The translations under genes and the position numbers were made by a program. Positions 45,211 through 52,941 of a stretch of 64,000 nucleotides of DNA are shown here, piece after piece. Each line of letters begins with the position of its first letter. The stretch's first letter is position 1. The notes beneath the pieces are model-generated. The model saw nothing but the letters and a program-made list of their open reading frames with translations. It was not told where the DNA came from and ran no database searches. Source of the stretch: Mycolicibacterium llatzerense (GTDB taxonomy: Bacteria; Actinomycetota; Actinomycetes; Mycobacteriales; Mycobacteriaceae). The DNA lies in the NCBI RefSeq assembly GCF_000878195.1, contig NZ_JXST01000012.1, positions 1 to 64,000 on the forward strand. The letters run 5' to 3'.

Positions 45211-46911
45211 TTAGTTGCAGACCGCGCCGACGGCGGCCGACTGGACCAGCTTGGTGTACTTGGCCAGCACGCCGGTCTTGTAGCGCGGCGGCAGCGGCTC
45301 GAATCCTTCACGGCGCGAAGCCAATTCGGCCTCGTCGACCAGGAGGTCGAGCGTGCCGTTCGCGACATCGAGCCGGATGCGGTCACCGTCGCGCACGAAC
45401 GCGATGGGTCCACCGTCGACGGCCTCCGGCGCGATGTGCCCGACGCACAGGCCCGTCGTCCCGCCCGAGAAGCGGCCGTCGGTCATCAGCAGCACGTCCT
45501 TGCCCAGGCCGGCGCCCTTGATGGCGCCGGTGATGGCCAGCATCTCGCGCATGCCCGGGCCGCCCTTGGGGCCCTCGTAGCGGATGACGACGACGTCGCC
45601 GTGCGTGATGGTGCCGTCCTCCAGTGCGTCGAGGGCAGCGCGCTCGCGCTCGAAAACCCTTGCGGTACCCTCGAACACGTCGGAGTCGAAGCCGGCCGAC
45701 TTCACGACGGCGCCCTCGGGTGCCAGCGAGCCGTGCAGGATGGTGATGCCACCGGTCGGGTGGATCGGATTGTTCATCGCGCGCAGCACCTTGCCGTCCG
45801 GGTCGGGCGGGGCGATGTGGGCGAGGTTCTCGGCCATGGTCTTGCCGGTGACGGTGAGGCAATCACCGTGCAGCAGACCGGCATCCAGCAGCGCGCGCAT
45901 GACCACGGGCACGCCGCCGATCTCGTCGACGTCCTTCATCACGTGGCGGCCGAAGGGCTTCACGTCGGCGAGGTGAGGCACCTTGTTGCCGACGCGGGTG
46001 AAGTCGGCGAGGGTCAGCTCGACCTCGGCCTCGCGGGCAATGGCCAGCAGGTGCAGCACTGCGTTGGTGGACCCACCGAACGCCATGACCACGGCGATGG
46101 CGTTCTCGAACGCTTCCTTGGTCAGGATGTCGCGCGCAGTGATGCCGCGGCGCAGCATCTCGACGACAGCCTCACCGGACTTGCGGGCGTATTCGTCGCG
46201 GCGCTTGTCGATCGCGACGGGAGATGCGCTGCCCGGCAACGACATACCGAGTGCCTCGGCCGCCGACGCCATGGTGTTGGCGGTATACATGCCGCCACAG
46301 GCGCCCTCGCCCGGACAGATGGCGCGCTCGATGATGTCGACGTCCTCACGGGACATCAGCCCACGGGCGCACGCACCGACGGCCTCGAAGGCGTCGATGA
46401 TGGTGACTTCCTTCTCGGTGCCGTCGGTCAGCTTCGCGACGCCCGGCATGATCGAGCCGTTGTAGAAGAAGACGCTGGCCAGGTCCAGCCGGGCGGCTGC
46501 CATCAGCATGCCGGGGATGGACTTGTCGCAGCCGGCGAGCAGCACGGAGCCGTCCAGGCGCTCGGCCTGCATCACGGTCTCGACGCTGTCGGCGATGACC
46601 TCGCGGGACACCAGCGAGAAGTGCATGCCCTCGTGGCCCATCGAGATGCCGTCGGAGACGGAGATGGTGCCGAACTCCAGCGGGTAACCACCGGCGGCAT
46701 GCACGCCCGCCTTGACGGACTGCGCCAGCCGCTGCAGCGACATGTTGCAGGGGGTGATCTCGTTCCACGACGACCCGACGCCGATCTGCGGCTTGACCCA
46801 GTCGTCGTCGCCCATACCTACCGCGCGCAGCATGCCTCGGGCTGCGGTTTTCTCGAGGCCGTCGGTGACGTCGCGGCTGCGGGGCTTGATATCGGGCTGA
46901 TCTGCAGACAT
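45211..46911 (-). CDS. ilvD: Dihydroxy-acid dehydratase IlvD
   Basis: IlvD converts dihydroxy-acids to 2-keto acids in valine, leucine and isoleucine synthesis and uses an Fe-S cluster. The 566-residue protein has the expected cysteine motifs [16 protein letters not shown] and [15 protein letters not shown], and the C-terminal block [18 protein letters not shown] 46911 ([15 protein letters not shown]) is preferred over the longer frame from 46950, which would run into the RicR operator. A CATAAT box 7 nt upstream suggests a leaderless transcript. It is divergent from ricR. Confidence 0.95.
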   Translation of the reverse strand: MSADQPDIKPRSRDVTDGLEKTAARGMLRAVGMGDDDWVKPQIGVGSSWNEITPCNMSLQRLAQSVKAGVHAAGGYPLEFGTISVSDGISMGHEGMHFSLVSREVIADSVETVMQAERLDGSVLLAGCDKSIPGMLMAAARLDLASVFFYNGSIMPGVAKLTDGTEKEVTIIDAFEAVGACARGLMSREDVDIIERAICPGEGACGGMYTANTMASAAEALGMSLPGSASPVAIDKRRDEYARKSGEAVVEMLRRGITARDILTKEAFENAIAVVMAFGGSTNAVLHLLAIAREAEVELTLADFTRVGNKVPHLADVKPFGRHVMKDVDEIGGVPVVMRALLDAGLLHGDCLTVTGKTMAENLAHIAPPDPDGKVLRAMNNPIHPTGGITILHGSLAPEGAVVKSAGFDSDVFEGTARVFERERAALDALEDGTITHGDVVVIRYEGPKGGPGMREMLAITGAIKGAGLGKDVLLMTDGRFSGGTTGLCVGHIAPEAVDGGPIAFVRDGDRIRLDVANGTLDLLVDEAELASRREGFEPLPPRYKTGVLAKYTKLVQSAAVGAVCN

Positions 46912-46953
46912 GCAGGTAATTATGCCCGCCGCCGCCAAGCGAAATTCCATTGG

Positions 46954-46980
46954 ATACCCCTAAGGGGTATGCGGTACGCT
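46954..46980. promoter_or_regulatory. RicR copper operator and ricR promoter
   Basis: ATACCCC-TAA-GGGGTAT at 46954-46970 is a near-perfect copy of the RicR/CsoR-type operator. A TACGCT -10 box (46975-46980) ends 6 nt before the ricR ATG, so the repressor would block the promoter and ricR would be leaderless. The same site is 43 bp upstream of the ilvD start on the other strand. Confidence 0.8.
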
Positions 46981-46986
46981 GGGCTT

Positions 46987-47340
46987 ATGACGGCAGACGA
47001 GTCGGGGGCCGCAGGAGGCCACTCCGAGACTTCTCACGGCGATGCGCCGCAGGAGGCCCAACATGGCTATTCGCCGAACAAGGACAACTACGCCAAGAGG
47101 CTACGGCGGGTCGAGGGTCAGGTCCGCGGGATCGCCAAGATGATCGATGAGGACAAGTACTGCATCGACGTGTTGACGCAGATCAGCGCAGTGAACAGCG
47201 CGCTGCAGTCGGTCGCGCTGGCGCTGCTCGACGAGCACCTGGGGCACTGTGTGAGCCACGCGGTGGCGGTCGGCGGCGACGAGGCCGAGCAGAAGCTGGC
47301 CGAGGCCTCCGCGGCGATCGCCCGGCTGGTCCGGTCCTGA
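46987..47340 (+). CDS. ricR: Copper-sensing repressor RicR (CsoR family)
   Basis: A 117-residue all-helical CsoR-family repressor. Cys59, His84 and Cys88 have exactly the spacing of the Cu(I) ligands of CsoR (25 and 4 residues). The N-terminal 30 residues are a His/Glu-rich extension (GHSETSHGDAPQEAQHGY). In M. tuberculosis RicR (Rv0190) controls metallothionein and other copper-resistance genes and itself. Start ATG 46987 follows a leaderless promoter with an operator. Gene order with ilvD matches Rv0189c-Rv0190. Confidence 0.92.
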   Translation: MTADESGAAGGHSETSHGDAPQEAQHGYSPNKDNYAKRLRRVEGQVRGIAKMIDEDKYCIDVLTQISAVNSALQSVALALLDEHLGHCVSHAVAVGGDEAEQKLAEASAAIARLVRS

Positions 47341-47640
47341 CTACCTGCCGAGTTCACTCTCGATGCGCTGGACCTTCGCGGTGAGCTGGCCGGTGTAGCC
47401 CGGGCGGATGTCGGCTTTGAGGACCAGGCTGACGCGGGGCGACACCGCAGCTACCGCTTCTACGGCCCGTTTGACCACGGCCATCACCTCGTCCCATTCG
47501 CCCTCGATGTTCGTGAACATCGCGTTGGTCTCGTTGGGCAGGCCCGACTCTCGCACCACTCGCACGGCCGCTGCGACGGCTGCGCCGACACCCCCGGCTT
47601 CGTCGCCACCCATCGGGCTGACGCTGAATGCAACAATCAC
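47341..47640 (-). CDS. MTH1187 family thiamine-binding protein
   Basis: A 99-residue protein of the MTH1187/YkoF-like family with the signature [33 protein letters not shown] and [11 protein letters not shown]. Family members bind thiamine or a related ligand as tetramers. The start codon is GTG 47640, with a possible CACAAT -10 box 7 nt upstream. It ends next to the ricR stop (convergent, no gap). Confidence 0.85.
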   Translation of the reverse strand: MIVAFSVSPMGGDEAGGVGAAVAAAVRVVRESGLPNETNAMFTNIEGEWDEVMAVVKRAVEAVAAVSPRVSLVLKADIRPGYTGQLTAKVQRIESELGR

Positions 47641-47864
47641 ATGGTCGATTGTGCGCGGATCGCTCGGAGATCGCCCGGTTGGTGCGGTCCTAGCGGGTCG
47701 CGGGCCTTTGCGGCGTAGGTAACAGATGACGCCGCGCGGCCGATGAACAACCCAGGTCAGGGGGCATTCCCGCCTGATGTGCTGCGGCTGCGCCGCAGGT
47801 CAGTCCCAGTAGCCGGCCAGATTGCTGTGCGACACTGGGGAAAGTTGTGAACTGGAGGTGGCGG

Positions 47865-48935
47865 ATGCCGCAGTGGAAGAACAAGCTCCTGACCGCGGTC
47901 GTGGCGGCCGGACTGGTCGCCGGGATGACCGTCGTAACCCCGTCGGCGCTGGCCGACCCGGACGCGCCGGACCCAGGCGTGGCAGCCGCGCCGTTCGACC
48001 CGGGTCTGCCCACTGAGGCGCCCTTGCCGCCGCCGATCCCGCCGATCGGTGACCCGTTCGCTCCCGCGCCGCCGCCGGCCCCGATCCCTGGCGCCCCGGT
48101 GCCCGGCGACCCGCAGCCGATCCCGGCAGGCACCCCGGCCGGCCAGAACCCGACGCCGTTCGTCGGCCAGCCGCCGTTCAACCCGCCGACCTTCAACCCG
48201 GTCAACGGGTCCATGGTGGGCGTGGCCAAGCCGATCTACATCAACTTCGCGCGGCCCATCGCCAACAAGCAGATGGCGCAGGACGCCGTGCACATCTCGT
48301 CGAACCCGCCGGTGCCGGGCATGTTCTATTGGGTGACCGACACGCAGCTGCGCTGGCGGCCCATCGCCTTCTGGCCGGCGAACACCGTCGTCAACATCGA
48401 TGCCGCGGGTACCAAGTCCAGCTTCCGCACCGGTGACTCGCTGGTGGCGACGGCGGACAACGCCACGCACCAGATGACCATCAGCCGCAACGGCGTGGTC
48501 GAGAAGACCTTCCCGATGTCCATGGGCAAGGCCGGCGACGAGACCAAGAACGGCACCTACTACGTGCTGGAAAAGTTCGCGGACGTGGTGATGGACTCGT
48601 CGACCTACGGCGTCCCCGTCGACTCGCCGCAGGGCTACAAGCTGAAGGTGCAGTGGGCGGTCCGCATCGACAACAGCGGTGCGTTCGTGCACAGCGCCCC
48701 GTGGTCGGTGGCCGACCAGGGCAAGCGCAACGTCAGCCACGGCTGTATCAACCTGGCGCCCGACAACGCCAAGTGGTTCTACGACCAGTTCGGCAGCGGC
48801 GACCCGATCGTCGTGAAGAACTCGGTTGGCTTGTACAACTACTCGGACGGCGCGGGCGACTGGCAGTGGGGCATGCAGACTCCCGCGGCTCCGTCCACGG
48901 GCGCCGGCTCGGGTTCGGGCTCCGGCACGCGCTGA
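47865..48935 (+). CDS. L,D-transpeptidase (LdtMt4/Rv0192-like)
   Basis: An exported 356-residue enzyme that forms 3-3 cross-links in peptidoglycan. The signal peptide ends at PSALA, followed by a long Pro-rich linker (about residues 30-105), an Ig-like domain ([17 protein letters not shown] onward) and the YkuD catalytic domain, with HSAPWS and the active-site SHGCINL. GGAGG lies 6 nt before ATG 47865; GTG 47847 is the alternative. A short Gly/Ser tail ends the protein. Confidence 0.9.
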   Translation: MPQWKNKLLTAVVAAGLVAGMTVVTPSALADPDAPDPGVAAAPFDPGLPTEAPLPPPIPPIGDPFAPAPPPAPIPGAPVPGDPQPIPAGTPAGQNPTPFVGQPPFNPPTFNPVNGSMVGVAKPIYINFARPIANKQMAQDAVHISSNPPVPGMFYWVTDTQLRWRPIAFWPANTVVNIDAAGTKSSFRTGDSLVATADNATHQMTISRNGVVEKTFPMSMGKAGDETKNGTYYVLEKFADVVMDSSTYGVPVDSPQGYKLKVQWAVRIDNSGAFVHSAPWSVADQGKRNVSHGCINLAPDNAKWFYDQFGSGDPIVVKNSVGLYNYSDGAGDWQWGMQTPAAPSTGAGSGSGSGTR

Positions 48936-48944
48936 CCCGCCAAC

Positions 48945-48992
48945 AACCGCGAAAACCCCCTATTTCCAAGGAAATAGGGGGTTTTCGCGGTT
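48945..48992. terminator. Bidirectional terminator between ldt and zmp1
   Basis: A perfect 23-bp stem (48945-48967 with 48970-48992) around a 2-nt loop contains AAAACCCCCTATTT and its complement. It lies 9 bp after the transpeptidase stop and 5 bp before the zmp1 stop. Confidence 0.88.
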
Positions 48993-48997
48993 TGTAG

Positions 48998-50971
48998 CTA
49001 GTTCCAGATCCGCACGCGCTCGGTGGGCTCCAGGTAGAGCTCGTCGGAGGTGCTGACATCGAACGCCTCGTAGAACGAGTCGATGTTCCGGATGACGCCG
49101 TTGCACCGGAACTCCGGCGGCGAGTGCGGGTCGACGGCCAAGCGCCGAATGGCTTCGGCGTCACGGGATTTGGTGCGCCACACCTGCGCCCAGCCGAAGT
49201 AGACGCGCTGGACACCGGTCAGCCCGTCGATCACCGGGGCTTCCGCGCCGCCCAATGACAGCTCATAGGCCAGCAGCGCGATGGACAGCCCGCCCAGGTC
49301 GCCGATGTTCTCGCCGACGGTGAACGCGCCGTTGACGTGATGAGAGGCTTCCAGTGCGCGCGGCGAGAACGCCTCGTACTGCTCGATCAACGCCTTTGTG
49401 CGCAAACCGAATTCGGCCCGGTCGGCGTCGGTCCACCAGTCGACGAGGTTGCCGTCGCCGTCGTACTTGGCGCCCTGGTCGTCGAACCCGTGCCCGATCT
49501 CATGCCCGATCACCGCGCCGATGCCACCGTAGTTGGCGGCGTCGTCGGCGTCGGCGTCGAAGAACGGCGGCTGCAGAATGGCTGCGGGGAAGACGATCTC
49601 GTTCATGCCCGGGTTGTAGTAGGCGTTCACCGTCTGCGGCGTCATGAACCACTCGTCCCGGTCCACCTCGCTGCCCAGCTTGGCCAGCTCCCGGTCGTGC
49701 TCGACGGCCTGCCCGCGCAGGTAATTGCCGTACAGGTCGCCGGCGTCGATCACCAGCGCCGAGTAGTCGCGCCAGCGCGCGGGGTAGCCGATCTTCGGGG
49801 TGAACTTGTCCAGCTTGGCCAGCGCCCGCTGCCGGGTTTCCGGGGTCATCCACTCGAGGTTGGTGATGCTGACCTGGTAAGCCTCGCGCAGGTTGGCCAC
49901 CAGTTCGTCCATGCGGGCCTTGTGCGCGGGCGGGAAATGCCGGTCCACGTAAAGCTTTCCGACGGCATCGCCCATCAGGCCCTCGACCAGGCCGACGCCG
50001 CGCTTCCAGCGGTCCCGGATCTCCTCGGTGCCGGACAGGAGGCGGCCGTAGAACGCGAAGTTCTCGGCGATCAGGTCGTCGGTCAGAATCGGGGCTCGGC
50101 CGCTGATCAGGCGCCAGCTCAGCCAGGCTTTCCAGTCCTCGAGCGGCTCGGCGGCCCACAGCGCCGCGAACGCCACCAGGAAGTCCGGTTGCCGCACAAC
50201 GACTTCCGCGACCACGTCGGTCGACGTACCCACCGCCGACAGCCAACCGGCCCAGTCGAAGCCGGGTGCCTCGTCGGCCAGATCGGCGAACCGGCGCAGG
50301 TTGTAGCTCAGGTCCGCGTCGCGGCGCTTCACCACATCCCAGTGCGCCGCAGCGAGTTTGGTCTCCAGCGCCACGATCCGGGCGGCCGTCTCGGCCTGGT
50401 CGCCGCCGAACACCAAGCTCAGCATGCGCGCGATGTGCTCCGGGTAGGCGGCCAGCACCGCGGCGTGCGCGGGCTCGCGGTAGTAGGACTCGTCGGGCAG
50501 GCCGAGGCCGGACTGCGTGAAGTGCAGCAGGTACCGGGTCGAGTCCTTGGAGTCGGTGTCGACGTACGCGCCGGCGCCACCACCGACGCCGGTGCGCTGC
50601 AGCCCGCCCAGCACAGCGGCCAAAGCGGCAGCGTCTGCGGCGTCCGAGACCAGAGCCAACTCAGCCAGCAGCGGCGCCAGGCCGACGGCGTCGACCCGCG
50701 CGGTGTCCATGAAGCTCGCGTACAGGTCACCGATGCGCTGGGCATCGGAGCCAACCGGGCCCGAGGCCGTCGTGATGAGATCGCGCACCTGTTCCTCGGC
50801 GCGGTCGGCCAGCAGCCGGAAGGCGCCGTCGGTGGCCCGGTCGGCCGGGATGTCGTAGTCGGTGAGCCACCGGCCGTTGACGTGACCGAACAGGTCGTCC
50901 TGCGGACGGGCCCCGGCGTCGAGGTAGCTCAGGTCGATACCGGATCGGGGAGAGGTAGCTTCGAGAGTCAC
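48998..50971 (-). CDS. zmp1: Zinc metalloprotease Zmp1 (M13 family)
   Basis: A 657-residue neprilysin-like M13 peptidase. The zinc motif HEIGHGFDD, the upstream NAYYNPGMNE substrate-binding motif, the third-ligand motif GENIGDLGG and the C-terminal VRIWN are all present, with an N-terminal helical domain. There is no signal peptide, as for M. tuberculosis Zmp1, which modulates inflammasome activation. The start is GTG 50971. It is divergent from the Rv0199-like gene. Confidence 0.93.
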   Translation of the reverse strand: MTLEATSPRSGIDLSYLDAGARPQDDLFGHVNGRWLTDYDIPADRATDGAFRLLADRAEEQVRDLITTASGPVGSDAQRIGDLYASFMDTARVDAVGLAPLLAELALVSDAADAAALAAVLGGLQRTGVGGGAGAYVDTDSKDSTRYLLHFTQSGLGLPDESYYREPAHAAVLAAYPEHIARMLSLVFGGDQAETAARIVALETKLAAAHWDVVKRRDADLSYNLRRFADLADEAPGFDWAGWLSAVGTSTDVVAEVVVRQPDFLVAFAALWAAEPLEDWKAWLSWRLISGRAPILTDDLIAENFAFYGRLLSGTEEIRDRWKRGVGLVEGLMGDAVGKLYVDRHFPPAHKARMDELVANLREAYQVSITNLEWMTPETRQRALAKLDKFTPKIGYPARWRDYSALVIDAGDLYGNYLRGQAVEHDRELAKLGSEVDRDEWFMTPQTVNAYYNPGMNEIVFPAAILQPPFFDADADDAANYGGIGAVIGHEIGHGFDDQGAKYDGDGNLVDWWTDADRAEFGLRTKALIEQYEAFSPRALEASHHVNGAFTVGENIGDLGGLSIALLAYELSLGGAEAPVIDGLTGVQRVYFGWAQVWRTKSRDAEAIRRLAVDPHSPPEFRCNGVIRNIDSFYEAFDVSTSDELYLEPTERVRIWN

Positions 50972-51017
50972 CTCGCCATCCTGCCATCGCCGCTGCAGTG
51001 CCGGCGGGCGCTGCGGG

Positions 51018-51023
51018 TAGCCT
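51018..51023 (+). promoter_or_regulatory. -10 box of a probable leaderless Rv0199-like transcript
   Basis: TAGCCT fits TANNNT and ends 7 nt before ATG 51031; no ribosome site is present. Confidence 0.45.
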
Positions 51024-51030
51024 CACGCGC

Positions 51031-51699
51031 ATGCCCGACGAGCGCAGCGAAGACTCCGCCGAAACAGACACCGCGGAAGACGCCGGTCCCGCCCGCGCGG
51101 CCACGGATGCCAAGCCCGCCGCCAAGGCCACGCCGTCGAGCGATCAGGCTGATCGAATCTTCAGCCCCTACGGCATCGCCTCGGCGGTCCTGGGCGTCAT
51201 CGCGGTGGTGGCGGTAGCCGTCGCGACCTGGGTCTACCTGGGCCACCGCGCCGACGACGCGGAGCGCGCGCACGAGGCGCAGGCGATGAAGACCGCCGCC
51301 GAGTGGGCCAGCCTGCTGATCAACATGACCAAGGACAACGTCGCCGTCAACGTGCCGAAGCTGCACGAGGGCACCGTCGGCCAGCTCAACGCCGACTTCG
51401 ACGCGACGGTCGCGCCGTTCACCCAGCTGGTGCAGAAGCTGCAGAGCCAGACCGCCGGACAGATCGAGTCCGTCGCGCTGGAGACGCTGCATCACGTGCC
51501 GCAGGGCGAGCAGGGCAAACCGCCGGTCCAGCCGGAGCTGGCGGCCATCTCGTCGGACACCACGACGGTGATGGTGATCGCGACGTCCGTGAGCCAGAAC
51601 GCCGGTGCCAAGCCGCAGACGGTGCGCTGGCGGCTGCGGCTCGGGGTGTCCGACGTCGGCGGCAAGATGCTGATCTCGCGATTGGAGTCGCTGCGATGA
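51031..51699 (+). CDS. Mce-associated-like membrane protein (Rv0199-like)
   Basis: A 222-residue single-pass protein: acidic/Ala-rich cytoplasmic head of about 45 residues, membrane helix (GIASAVLGVIAVVAVAVATWVYL), then an extracytoplasmic domain like those of the mam genes. It is the first of two coupled genes and lies divergent from zmp1. It may help an Mce or other envelope transporter, by analogy. Confidence 0.84.
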   Translation: MPDERSEDSAETDTAEDAGPARAATDAKPAAKATPSSDQADRIFSPYGIASAVLGVIAVVAVAVATWVYLGHRADDAERAHEAQAMKTAAEWASLLINMTKDNVAVNVPKLHEGTVGQLNADFDATVAPFTQLVQKLQSQTAGQIESVALETLHHVPQGEQGKPPVQPELAAISSDTTTVMVIATSVSQNAGAKPQTVRWRLRLGVSDVGGKMLISRLESLR

Positions 51700-52385
51700 G
51701 GAACGCGTGGCGGGTACTGGTCTTTGACATCCTGGCGCCGCTCGCGGTGCTGGCGAGCCTCGTCTACATCGGGCTGGCCCTGGAGCGGCCGCTGTGGTGG
51801 GTCGTGGTGGGCACGATCGTCGGGCTGCTGGTGCTGCAGGCGTCGGTGGTCAACTTCGTGCTGTTCCGCCGGGACGGCGTGACGATGGGCACCGATGACG
51901 ACGCGCCCAAGTTGCGGCTCGCGGCCGTCGGGCTGACGGCGGTGGCCGTGGCCGCCGCCGCCATCGTGGGCTACACCAAGTGGACGGTGCCGGACCGCGC
52001 CACCAGCAACGACATGTCCACAGTGGTCGGTATTGCCAGCAGCGTCGCGGAAGCGTCGGCGACCTTTACCCCCGGCGCACCGAACGTTTCGATCGACCGC
52101 GCCACGTCGCTGATGGCGCCGCAGCGCGCGGAGGCCTACCGCAACGAGTTCAATGCGGTCGCCAAGGATCTCACGAGTCGCGGGGTGGCCGGCCAAGCCA
52201 GCACCATCTCGGCCGGTATCGAGACCATCGGCCCGAATTTCGCGAGTGTGGCGGTGGTCATGCGGGCCACTCAGAACAGCCCCAACAAGCCTGCGCAGGC
52301 GACGGTTCTGGGCCTGCGGGTCACGCTGACCAAGCAGGACGGACGCTGGCTGGTCATGGACGTGACCCCGATCGCGTCACGGTAA
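51696..52385 (+). CDS. Membrane protein (Rv0200-like)
   Basis: A 229-residue protein with three predicted membrane helices (about residues 8-26, 31-51 and 75-96) and an extracytoplasmic Mce-associated-like domain. ATG 51696 overlaps the previous stop as ATGA, fixing the start. Partner of the Rv0199-like protein by position; no enzymatic motif. Confidence 0.85.
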   Translation: MRNAWRVLVFDILAPLAVLASLVYIGLALERPLWWVVVGTIVGLLVLQASVVNFVLFRRDGVTMGTDDDAPKLRLAAVGLTAVAVAAAAIVGYTKWTVPDRATSNDMSTVVGIASSVAEASATFTPGAPNVSIDRATSLMAPQRAEAYRNEFNAVAKDLTSRGVAGQASTISAGIETIGPNFASVAVVMRATQNSPNKPAQATVLGLRVTLTKQDGRWLVMDVTPIASR

Positions 52386-52401
52386 GCGGTGGGACGCCCG
52401 C

Positions 52402-52941
52402 TCAGGAGCGGGCGGAACGCATCCGGGCGAACCGGTCCGAGAGTCGGCGCATCCGCACCAGCAGCGCGGCCGACGGGCTGGTGGTACCGGCCACGTATGT
52501 CGAAAGTTCTTGTGCGCCAACACCGATGCGGGACGCGAACTCGGTCTCGCTGAGGCCGGAGCGTTCCATCAGCAGCCGGATCTGGCGGGCCACCTCGGCG
52601 CATTCGTTGGCCTCGAGCTGGGTGCGGGTGCGGTCCAGCACCTCGGACAATGCCTTGGAGATGCCGTAGGGGTTGGTCGTCGCCAGGATCTCTTCGACCT
52701 GACGGGCTGTGCGGCCGAACGGGTCACGCTTGATGGCCACGACGATGCGCTGCCAGACCGCCAGGTCGTCGTTCTCCAACGCGGCGCGGATGGCCGACGT
52801 CGACCAGAACTCGACGGGCTTCTCGCCGGGGGCCTGCGCCGGGAACGCGACGGTCGGTGCCCCGTTGGTGCCGGCTGCGGTCGAGGCACCGGGATCGTCG
52901 GCACCAGAAGGGGTGTCCCTCACTTCGGATGTCAACGTCAC
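52402..52941 (-). CDS. Helix-turn-helix domain protein (Rv0201c-like)
   Basis: A 179-residue protein with an N-terminal unstructured segment, a helical middle region (VEFWSTSAIRAALENDDLAVW) and a C-terminal Cro/C1-type motif (MERSGLSETEFASRIGVGAQELSTYVAG). GTG 52941 overlaps the mmpL11 stop and has GGAGG close upstream, so it is translated from the mmpL11 message. It may regulate the operon, but it could also have a structural role. Confidence 0.8.
   Translation of the reverse strand: MTLTSEVRDTPSGADDPGASTAAGTNGAPTVAFPAQAPGEKPVEFWSTSAIRAALENDDLAVWQRIVVAIKRDPFGRTARQVEEILATTNPYGISKALSEVLDRTRTQLEANECAEVARQIRLLMERSGLSETEFASRIGVGAQELSTYVAGTTSPSAALLVRMRRLSDRFARMRSARS

Noticed and set aside
45142..46986. 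Long + strand frame running into ricR
   Set aside because: It is antisense to ilvD and has shadow composition; ricR has its own promoter, operator and ATG at 46987.
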